From contig CM055755.1 in NCBI GenBank assembly GCA_029465975.1, forward strand, positions 9,407,304 to 9,471,303: a stretch of 64,000 nt of DNA, given 5' to 3'. Below the pieces are notes generated by a model that saw only the letters and a program-made list of their open reading frames with translations, searched no databases and was not told the origin of the DNA. Positions 55,879 to 64,000 of the stretch are shown here, piece after piece (position 1 is the stretch's first letter; each line of letters begins with the position of its first letter). The position numbers and the translations under genes were made by a program. Source of the stretch: Dallia pectoralis (Eukaryota > Chordata > Actinopteri > Esociformes > Umbridae).

Positions 55879-57772
55879 CCTTGAGTAAAGAGCTGGTCCG
55901 TGGTTCCCCGGCCAGGACGAAAACCGCATTGTTCCTCTTCAATCTGAGGTTCGACTATTGGCCGAACCCTCCTTTCCAGCACTTTGGAGTACACTTTACC
56001 AGGGAGGCTGAGGAGTGTGATACCTCTGTAATTGGCACACACTCTCTGGTCCCCCTTTTTAAAGAGGGGAACCACCACCCCGGTCTGCCACTCCTCTGGC
56101 AATGTCCCAGACTTCCATGCAATGTTGAAGAGGCGTGTCAACCAAGACAGCCCTTCCCCACCCAAAGCTTTTAGCATTTCTGGACGAATCTCATCAGTCC
56201 CTGGGGCTTTGCCACTGTGGAGTTGTTTGACTACCTCAGCGACTTCCCCCAGGGAAACTGACGATGACCCTCCATCAGCCTCCAGCTCTGCCTCTGTACT
56301 AGAGGGCGTGTAGGTCGGATTCAGGAGCTCCTCAAAATGCTCTTTCCAGCGCCCGATCACATCATCAGTTGAGGTCAACAGTGTCCCATCCTTACTGTAC
56401 ACAGCTTGGATGGTTCCCCGTTTTCCCCTTCTGAGGTGCCGAACGGTTTTCCAGAAGCATTTTGGTGCCGACCGAAAGTCCTTCTCCATAGCTTTTCCAA
56501 ACTTCTCCCACACCCGCTGCTTTGCCTCTGACACGGCAGCAACTGCAGCCCTTCGGGCCTGTCGGTACCCTGCAACTGCCTCCGGAGTCCCCAGGGCTAG
56601 CATATCCCTGAAGGCCTCCTTCTTCAGTCGGACAGCTTCCCTGACCACCGTGGTCCACCACGGTGTTCTAGGGTTACCACCCCTTGAGGCACCTAGGACC
56701 TTGAGACCACAGCTCACCGCCGCAGCTTCAGCAATAGAAGCTTTGAACATTGCCCACTCAGGTTCAATGCCCCCAACCTCCACAGGGATGCCTGAAAAGC
56801 TCCGCCGGAGGTGTGAGTTGAAGATCTTTCGGACAGGGGCCTCCTCCAGACGTTCCCAGTTCACCCGCACTACCCGTTTGGGCTTACCTGGTCTGTCCAA
56901 AGTCTTTCCCCACCCTCTGATCCAACTCACTACCAGATGGTGATCAGTTGACAGCTCTGCCCCTCTCTTCACCCGAGTGTCCAAAACATGCGGCCTTAGA
57001 TCAGCCGATACAATCACAAAATCGATCATTGACCTTCGGCCTAGGGTGCTCTGGTACCATGTACACTTATGCGCCTCCTTATGTTCGAACATGGTGTTTG
57101 TTATAGACAATCCATGACTAGCACAGAAGTCCAATAACAAACGACCGCTCGGGTTTAGATCAGGGAGGCCGTTCCTCCCAATCACGCCTCTCAGGTGTCT
57201 CCATCGTTGCCCACATGTGCGTTGAAGTCTCCCAGCAGAATGATGGAGTCCCCTACTGGAGCCCTATATAGGACTCCCTTCAGGGTCTCCAAGAAGGCTG
57301 AATACTCCGAACTGCTGTTTGGTGCATAAGCACAAACAACAGTCAGAGTTTTCCCCCACCACCCTTAGGCGTAGGGAGGCAAACCTCTCATCCACCGGGT
57401 AAACTCCAACACCGCCGTGCTCAGACGTGGGCTCGTGAGTATCCCCACACCAGCCCGCCGCCTCTCACCCTGGGCAACTCCAGAGAAGAACAGAGTCCAA
57501 CCCCTATCCAGGAGTAAGGTTCCAGAGCCACGGTTGTGCGTAGAGGTAAGTCCCACCAGATCCAACTGGTATCGCTCCACCTCACGCACAAGTTCTGGCT
57601 CCTTCCCCCCCAGTGAGGTGACGTTCCACGTCCCCAAAGCAAGCTTCTGCCGCCCGGGTCTGATCCGTCGAGACCCCCCACCTTCACTGCCACCCATATG
57701 ACAGCGCACCCGACCCCTGCGGTTGTTCCTGTCAGTGGTGGGCCTACAGGATGGAGAGGAGAGAGATGCCAC
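55879..57772 (-). pseudogene. Rex3 endonuclease and reverse transcriptase N-terminal half (inverted part)
   Basis: Frames 57365-57772 and 55879-57185 on the minus strand. The first has the apurinic-like endonuclease start (LALGTWNVTSL, then GVAQGERRRAGVGILTS). The second has its end, MIDFVIVSADLRPHVLDTRV and STDHHLVVSWIRG, followed by the reverse transcriptase N-terminal region: VVKQLHSGKAPGTDEIRPEM, EEWQTGVVVPLFKKGDQRVC, NYRGITLLSLPGKVYSKVLE and EEQCGFRPGRGTTDQLF. Two one-base frameshifts lie between (near 57362 and 57195). The minus-strand frame runs out at the target duplication. Confidence 0.92.
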
Positions 57773-57994
57773 GTATCTCGTTCGGGCTGTGCCCGGCCGG
57801 GCTCCGTGGCAAACCCGGCCACCAGACGCTCGCTTTCGAGCCCGCCGTCTGGGCCTGGCTCCAGACGAGGGCCCTGGGCTTCCTCCAGGCAGGGTCTCGC
57901 TCCTTTACCCTCTATCTTTCATGGGGTCTTGGTGAACCATTCTTAGTCTGGCCCCTCGCCTGAGACCACTTTGCCTTGGGAAACCCTACCAGGA
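57773..57994 (-). mobile_element. Rex3 5' leader in the inverted part
   Basis: The minus-strand sequence from GGTAGGGTTTCCCAAGGCAA through GGACCCGGCC-type GC-rich sequence to the endonuclease start is the untranslated leader of the element. Its presence means the copy reaches near the true 5' end. It abuts the sense part at 57994/57995. Confidence 0.7.
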
Positions 57995-59131
57995 GCAAGG
58001 ATCCTGGAGGGGGCCTGGGAGTATGCCCATCCAGTCTACATGTGTTTTGTGGATCTGGAGAAGGCGTATGACCGGGTACCCCGGGATCTTTTGTGGGAGG
58101 TGCTGCGGGAGTATGGGGTGAGGGGGTCTCTTCTCAGGGCCATCCAATCTCTGTACGCTCAAAGCATGAGCTGTGTCCGTGTCCTCGGCAGTAAGTCGGA
58201 TTCGTTCCAGGTGGGGGTTGGCCTCCGCCAGGGCTGCGCTTTGTCACCAATCCTGTTTGTAATATTCATGGACAGGATATCAAGGCGTAGTCATGGGGGG
58301 GAGGGGTTCCCGTTCGGTGGGCTGATGGTCACATCACTGCTTTTTGCGGATGATGTGGTCCTGATGGCCTCATCGGTCGGTGACCTTCAGCACTCACTGG
58401 ATCGGTTCGCAGCCGAGTGTGAAGCGGCTGGGATGAGGGTTAGCACCTCTAAATCTGAGGCCATGACTCTCAGCAGGAAACCGGTGGAGTGCCTACTCCG
58501 GGTAGGGAATGAGTCCTTACTCCAAGTGAAGGAGTTCAAGTACCTCGGGGTCTTGTTCGCGAGTGAGGGAACAATGGAGCGGGAGATTGGTCGGAGGATC
58601 GGAGCAGCGGGGGCGGTGTTGCATTCGCTTCACCGCACCGTTGTGACGAAAAGAGAGCTGAGCCGAAAGGCAAAGCTCTCGATCTACCGGTCAATCTTTG
58701 TTCCTACCCTCACCTATGGTCATGAAAGCTGGGTCATGACCGAAAGAACGAGATCGCGGGTACAAGCGGACGAAATGGGTTTTCTCAGAAAGGTGGCTGG
58801 CCTCTCCCTTAGGGATAGGGTGAGAAGCTCAGTCATCCGAGAGGAACTCGGAGTAGAGCCGCTGCTCCTTTGCATAGAAAGGAGCCAGTTGAGGTGGTTC
58901 GGGCATCTTGTACGAATGCCACCTGGGCGCCTCCCTAGAGAGGTGTTCCAGGCACGTCCAGCTGGGAGGAGACCTCGGGGAAGACCCAGGACTAGGTGGA
59001 GAGATTATATCTCCACACTGGCCTGGGAACGCCTCGGGATTCCCCAGTCAGAGCTGGCTAATGTTGCCCGGGAAAGGGAAGTTTGGGGTCCCCTGCTAGA
59101 GCTGCTACCCCCGCGACCCGACCCCGGATAA
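57995..59131 (+). pseudogene. Rex3 reverse transcriptase C-terminal half (sense part)
   Basis: One uninterrupted frame of about 380 codons, from the ARILEGAWEYAHPVYMCF segment to the last residues PPRPDPG. Motifs: FVDLEKAYDRVPRDLLWEVL, GLRQGCALSPILFVIFMDRI, LFADDVVLMASS (catalytic), EFKYLGVLFASEG, KLSIYRSIFVPTLTYGHESW and RWFGHLVRMPP. It is a nearly unmutated 3' half: the frame keeps sense codons throughout, unlike the 10.7-kb copy. It cannot act alone because the 5' half is reversed. Confidence 0.94.
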
Positions 59132-59156
59132 GCGGTTGAAGATGAGATGAGATGAG

Positions 59157-59168
59157 ATCTGGCCTAAT
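59157..59168. repeat. Right target-site duplication of Rex3
   Basis: ATCTGGCCTAAT directly after the element's GATGA tail repeats, identical to 55867-55878. Confidence 0.93.
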
Positions 59169-59949
59169 GTTGGTGTTTGGTGCAGCTACACACACATATC
59201 TGACGCACGCAACAGTGTGAGAGAGAGAACGCATGAGGAAAGGAGAAGAGCAACGTGGATGCTAACCAATACTACCCTGCCAAAAAACCCTTTAAATTTG
59301 ACACCAGATCGAGAAAGGGTAGAGTGAAAGTGGAGAGAGATGGAAGGAAAGTAGGAGGAAGACAGACAAAGGAGATTAGAGAGATAAAAAGGGCGAGTAA
59401 GAAAAGGAGTGAGAGGAGTAGAAAGGAAGAGAGAGGAGAAAGCAGTGAGGGTTACAGACCCACACACAGTGATTAATAAACCGCTGTAGGGGTGTAACTT
59501 CTCCGTCCTTAATCCCATTAAGTGTTTATGCTGACCACACTGCACGGCAAGGTGACATTGATCCACAGGAGTATTGACTTTTCAGTCAACATAATACCAC
59601 TTCTCATGTCCCATGATCTCATATCAATGTCAACCGGACTCGTAGCCGTGTTTTAACCACACACAACTCTCATATGGCCAAATATTTTTTTTTAAATGTG
59701 TCCAAGGTCACAGGTCAATGCCATGTCTTCACTGCCTGGCTGGGTACAAACCAAGGGGCCACCTCCCCGTCTCTCTTGAAACCAACAAGGAAGTGAGTTA
59801 AACTGCAATTCATTGACTGTCCGCTTGAGGCTGGCTGCAGAAGTGAGTCAAATCTAAATCTGTGTCTCCCCCATGTTAAAATGAACAACTTTACAGCAGG
59901 AAAAAACATGTTTACAGCCTGGTTCTCTATTTGGCCTTGGTCTATACAG
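59169..59949. other. Gene-free stretch
   Basis: Purine-rich patch at 59310-59450 (Lys/Arg/Glu frames are compositional). Otherwise nothing recognised. Confidence 0.4.
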
Positions 59950-60357
59950 CTAATTTTCATAACAACTGTGAGGGGGGTGATTTTTTTAATAACTCATCCG
60001 TTTAGTTGATTAATATTTAAAGTTATGCATAATTAAGGGTGTGTCCACTTTTGAGTGGTCCCGCTGCTGTCGTAATTTTTTTACAGTCTATGGTTGTTAG
60101 TCATCATTAGCTGTGTGTCTGCTGCTGTCTGTTAGCCGTCACGTTACCTCAGCTAATTTATCGTAAAAAATAAAAACATCCAGGCTCCTCAGCTCCATCC
60201 ACGTACCGCCTCTTTGACCATTTTCGTTTACCCGGGAGTGACGCGCTGCCAAGATGGCGACGGTCGGCTACGCCCACTTTAGGCTTCAAAAACGGTCTTC
60301 AGAACCCTACGGGTGACATCACGGACACTACGTCCATATCTTTATACAGTCTATGGT
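59950..60357 (+). mobile_element. Teleost interspersed repeat ending TATACAGTCTATGG
   Basis: Sequence blocks TAATAACTCATCCGTTTAGT, ATTAAGGGTGTGTCCACTTT, GACGCGCTGCCAAGATGGCG, CTTTAGGCTTCAAAAACGGT and GGTGACATCACGGACACTAC, ending TATACAGTCTATGG. This is a repeat I know to be very common in fish genomes. It is non-coding. ACAGTCTATGG occurs twice (near 60083 and 60346), perhaps marking two joined units. It ends about 30 bases before the candidate exon at 60390. Confidence 0.7.
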
Positions 60358-60389
60358 ACAAACCAGTGAATGTTTGCTTGGTGGAGTGT

Positions 60390-60474
60390 ATGAATGGAGA
60401 TTCAGTGAAACTGGAGCCACAGAAGTCAGCTGTGAAACAGGAGGATTGGCAAACACTGACAACGCTGCAGACAG
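60390..60474 (+). CDS. Candidate first coding exon, unrecognised protein with SUMO-like motifs
   Basis: From an ATG at 60390 the frame encodes 28 residues with VKLEP and VKQED, both fitting the SUMO-attachment consensus (hydrophobic-K-x-E/D). Such motifs are frequent at the N-terminus of fish C2H2 zinc-finger proteins. The exon ends at a donor (CTGCAGACAG then GTAGAC) with one base of a split codon. Joined to the exon at 61664 it keeps frame. The same frame continues upstream without ATG to 60366. An alternative is that it is noise beside a repeat. Confidence 0.35.
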
Positions 60475-61013
60475 GTAGACATGCACACAATGAAATGCAA
60501 AGAGAACCTCGGAGACGCACACACACAAACACACACAGAGAGAGGAGTGCACTCGTAAATGTATGCAAACACAAACACACACACACACACACTGACAGAC
60601 ACAAAGTGAGATCTGACACTAAGCAGTGTCCCTGTCACAGCCAGCCGCTGAGAGACAAACTTCTCCTAGCTTCCCCTTTAGTTCCCGGGACTAGTTCCTG
60701 GTGCTGCTAAAAAAGTCTTGGCTCTACATGTTTTTTCTCCTCATAACTCTGCCCAACGCTTTTAACCCCTCACAGAAAATTAAAAACAAATATATGGGAT
60801 AAACGCAAAAAGAGAAATGAAAACACACCCCAGAGTAAAATCTTCCCAAGAAACATGCTTCAGTAGTTGGAATTCAAACGGGCGTACTGTTTACACAATT
60901 GCTTATAATCATGTTTTAATGTACACTAAAGTAACAGAACAGCGTTGAATAATTGAAACAGTATAAGACAGCAGGTTGAAAACGGGGGACTGCTGGAGTA
61001 TTATTGGTTGTTG
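60475..61013. other. Intron-like stretch with CA microsatellites
   Basis: CA-rich runs at 60516-60538 and 60569-60592. Otherwise AT-rich, nothing recognised. Confidence 0.45.
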
Positions 61014-61392
61014 ATGTAAATAGATAGTGCTTAAAGATAAAACTGCCTTACAGAAGTATCTAGAGGAAAGAGACTAGGATCAACTTGACTGTAAATAGAT
61101 AGTGCTTAAAGATAAAACTGCCTTACAGATGTATCTAGAGGAAAGAGACTAGGATCAACTTGACTGTAAATAGATAGTGCTTAAAGATAAAACTGCCTAA
61201 CAAAAGTATCTAGAGGAAAGAGACTAGGATCAACTTGACTGTAAATAGATAGTGCTTAAAGATAAAACTGCCTTACAGATGTATCTAGAGGAAAGAGACT
61301 AGGATCAACTTGACTGTAAATAGATAGTGCTTAAAGATAAAACTGCCTAACAGAAGTATCTAGAGGAAAGAGACTAGGACCCACTTGACTAG
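61014..61392. repeat. 75-bp minisatellite, 5 copies
   Basis: TGTAAATAGATAGTGCTTAA recurs every 75 bases (61014, 61089, 61164, ...). Variants at one site, CTTACAG or CTAACAG/CTAACAA, alternate between units, suggesting a two-unit (150-bp) duplication step. Confidence 0.95.
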
Positions 61393-61663
61393 CTTCAGGT
61401 GGGCTGGTGAGAGGCCAGAGACGAGTTTCAGCTTTAACAGAACGGAGAAACTGCTCACCCACCCCCCCCGTTATGTTGTGTACTATTTCTCCTCTTCAGG
61501 GGCTCCTACCTCAGGTCACAGATTGCCACTAGGAGGGCTTAAGAGCTGTAATGGATTTCGTCTTTCGCCTCACCGTAGGACGTTTTTCTCTTTGGAGGTT
61601 TGTGATTATGGTGATTTTGTGTTTTGGAAAGTGAGTACTTTAATTGAGCCTTTTTCTTTCCAG

Positions 61664-61822
61664 CAGGGGACGAACTTGAAGGAGAGCCAGAACTGTTACA
61701 GCTAACTACTGAGGAAACCATCTCCCCATCACAGAAGAGGGCAGTCAACTGGTCAGACCATGACTCTTTACAGAGAGCAGAGTTCAGATGGAGGGTATTA
61801 GACTGTAACCACAACCCAGCAG
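61664..61822 (+). CDS. Candidate internal coding exon joining 60390-60474
   Basis: The acceptor is CTTTTTCTTTCCAG-like with a strong pyrimidine tract, ending at 61663; the donor is CCCAGCAG followed by GTACAG. The 159-base exon is symmetric (phase 1 at both ends) and open in the frame set by the exon at 60390: acidic GDELEGEPELLQLTTEET, then SPSQKRAVNWSDHDSLQRAE, then FRWRVLDCNHNP. Using the alternative acceptor three bases later would give a stop at once. Composition looks like real coding sequence. I do not recognise the family. Confidence 0.4.
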
Positions 61823-64000
61823 GTACAGGACACTAAACCACACAACCCAGATGTTTCTGTCAATGTAATAATGATAGTCAACATCATCAACATAATGTCC
61901 ATTCTGGTGTCTGCTGGTGTCTGCTGGTGTCTGCTGGTTTGATTGTTCCAAGTATTAGAAAGATGTTGTCAGAGCTCATTTCAGTTTTTACATTTTCTTA
62001 ACTTTTGGTGATCTTGCCATGTCTATTTTGCATCAAGAAAACACCCACAATCCACTGCAATGTTTGACAATGAAATGACAAAAACATTTTGACTTTATTG
62101 AAGGAGACTACGTTTGGTCAGAATGAGGAACTTTACTCTAAATGACGAGAGTAACGACAACAACCACTTACAGTTGGTGGTACCCTGAGGTCCTTCAGCT
62201 TTGTGAAGTATAATAGCTAATTAGGCCAGCCAAGCGGACTCCAACTGCGATACTCTATGACTTACCATTGACCACCAAAGGCTACATATGAATATTGCAA
62301 TATGCTGAACTCTCGTTCACAACAACATACTGACTTCTAGTCACATAGATACATTATTTTGTCATATAAGAGCTTCACTTTTTCAGTGGGCTCCAGACTC
62401 TCTGCTTTACTCTGCTGAAACCAACCAACACAAAGCGCCCAGCGTGACTCACTGTGAATAATACAATACGGTTCCTCTCTAGCTACCCTGCTGATCATCT
62501 AACTGTGCGATCATCTAACAGTCTTAGGACAGTAGGCAGAACACTAAATATCTGCTCTTCAGCACATCATGCTCCTCTAGTCCTGACGATATGTTGTATT
62601 CGCTGCGTGCATGTTGTTCAGTTCATAATTGGACATAGTGTGTGGTTTCTTTCATCTCAATATGACATTCTAATGTATGCACTTCAACATGTAATTTAGT
62701 ATGTTATTTACAGTTTACTACAGAAACACTACAAAATAATATAGTAAACGCTATTAAGTAATACATTCCAAGAGTGGGAGTTTGATATGCGATACATCAG
62801 AAATCCAGATATATAAAGGTAGCTCTGTGCCTCTGTGGGTTCACCAGCTTCAGGCGGTTATTATACTTTCATAGACATTACATAACATATCATTTATGTA
62901 ACTCCTCAGCGTTGACATTGGCACAGAGGTAATAGTAGCATCCCTGCTGTGAGTTAACAAGCTGGGTCACCTGGGCGATTGTGTTAATTACATCCACGCA
63001 GCCGACTCAGGCCCTCTATATGATACGACCGATCATGAGTTCTTTAAGGGTCAGATACTTATGCAACTGTTGTTGGAGTGTACAGGCTCTTCTCCTGGGG
63101 CATTGTGGTCCATAGACGGGTGCTGTACAGGATGTGCCTGCAGAGGTCTGTTCTACAAGTTTCAGTGGAGTAAAACTGTATAGATTTTTGCGCAGCTACC
63201 ACTTCATGTAACTGCCCTCTTAGTGTAGTGAGAAACTGTTACCAACGGACAGAGTGTTAACTCACACCCACTATTGGCAATAAACTATGGAAAACAAATT
63301 GTCATTCTGTCCCCCTCGCCAGGCATTTCAACTCCAATTGGTAATCAGTTCCCTGCACCTGTCCAATTAAGAGGGGTTTGGTTAAAAGTGAAAACCAAAT
63401 TGCTGTTGGACCTTGTTGGACCTTGTGCTCGTCTCTTTCTGAATTTGCATAAGGAAATTATATTATTGCAGGAAAAAGTGAGTTAAATTGCTACAGCATT
63501 ACTTGGGTGGACGTTCCAGCTCCTTATCAGTTAAATCCCAGGAGATAATCAGAGGTCAATGACCAATCACAGGTCTTTAAAGGGTTGTCCTACTTGAGTC
63601 ATATGTTTTGTTAAATCAATAAACAATACTTGAATCAAATAAAAAGTTACAAAATAGAGCCCAGTGAAGAGAAGCTGATGTAGTGCCTTTAATAGTTCTT
63701 CAGAGCTTTACAACAAGATACAATGACATCAGTAGCCAGAGGATTTCTCAATTTTCGATTTTTTATCGAGATAAGGAAAACACGAGAACTTACAATTTCT
63801 TAAGAGATCTCTCCATCATAAAACAAGATTTCAGGGATAAACAAGTAATTCCATGTCAATAAGCACATTCATTTTTGTGAATCACAATTGGAATCAATAA
63901 TCATCACAAATTAATATGCAATTAATATGCAAAAAAGTAAAATAATTTATTAGCTTCATTCAAATCCAAATCATGGCTTAGGAAGTCCATCAATAACTCA
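61823..64000. other. Gene-free stretch to the window end
   Basis: It contains a tripled TGTCTGCTGG near 61910-61937 and otherwise AT-rich sequence. Open frames 62454-62699 and 63274-63486 lack recognisable domains. Further exons of the candidate gene at 60390 were not identified. Confidence 0.35.

Larger units (their letters stand above)
55879..59156 (+). mobile_element. Nearly full-length Rex3 LINE with inverted 5' part (3278 bp)
   Basis: The 3' part, 57995-59156, is on the plus strand and ends in CGGTTGAAGATGAGATGAGA. The 5' part, 55879-57994, is the inverse complement. In the parent element the two parts are adjacent: the inverted part ends with codons for RGTTDQLFT and the sense part starts with the codons for ARILEGAW. 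A 12-bp target duplication (ATCTGGCCTAAT) flanks the whole, so this is one insertion. The region matching the two classical Rex3 PCR primers is present (ACCACCACCCCGGTCTGCCA at 56069-56088; GGTGACAAAGCGCAGCCCTG in the other copy and its complement here). Confidence 0.96.

Noticed and set aside
56410..56943. Plus-strand 177-codon frame within Rex3
   Set aside because: Antisense shadow of the Rex3 reverse transcriptase frame.

Overview
The window is vertebrate nuclear DNA from a teleost fish. The evidence is a fish-type melatonin receptor gene, a Rex3 (RTE-clade) LINE, several Tc1-like transposon families common in fish, two tRNA-derived SINEs, a tyrosine-recombinase retrotransposon, and AT-rich intron-like spacers with many microsatellites. 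There are no bacterial operons, CRISPR arrays or phage genes. I cannot fix the species.

Host genes are sparse. The only clear one is the 3' part of a melatonin receptor gene (mtnr1b-like) on the minus strand: a middle exon at 44657-44775 and a terminal exon at 43138-43893. The first exon was not found and may lie to the right or outside the window. Weaker candidates are a minus-strand exon at 485-615, a minus-strand signal-peptide exon at 54748-54894, and a pair of plus-strand exons at 60390-60474 and 61664-61822 that join in frame.

Layout: 1-6.7 kb has little; 6.7-10.2 kb holds a Tc1 remnant and short interspersed repeats; 10.7-11.9 kb is a 5'-truncated Rex3; 12-16 kb is quiet; 16.4-26 kb is a run of minisatellites and Tc1 remnants; 27-31 kb is quiet; 31.4-32.5 kb has two Tc1 remnants; 33.2-38.4 kb is a DIRS/Ngaro-type element on the minus strand; 41-42.6 kb is a complete but dead Tc1-like element; 43-44.8 kb is the receptor; 45.5-55.5 kb is again dominated by minisatellites; 55.9-59.2 kb is a nearly complete Rex3 whose 5' two thirds are inverted, inside a 12-bp target duplication.

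The striking property is tandem-repeat load: at least 17 minisatellite arrays with different units (12 to 75 bp) cover roughly 11 kb, about a sixth of the window. At least two arrays sit inside Tc1-like transposons that kept their flanking transposase sequence, and one fills almost the whole intron of the melatonin receptor. Nearly all long open frames in the window come from arrays whose unit is a multiple of 3 or is stop-free in several frames; they are not genes. Family identities rest on remembered consensus sequences and motifs, not on database searches.
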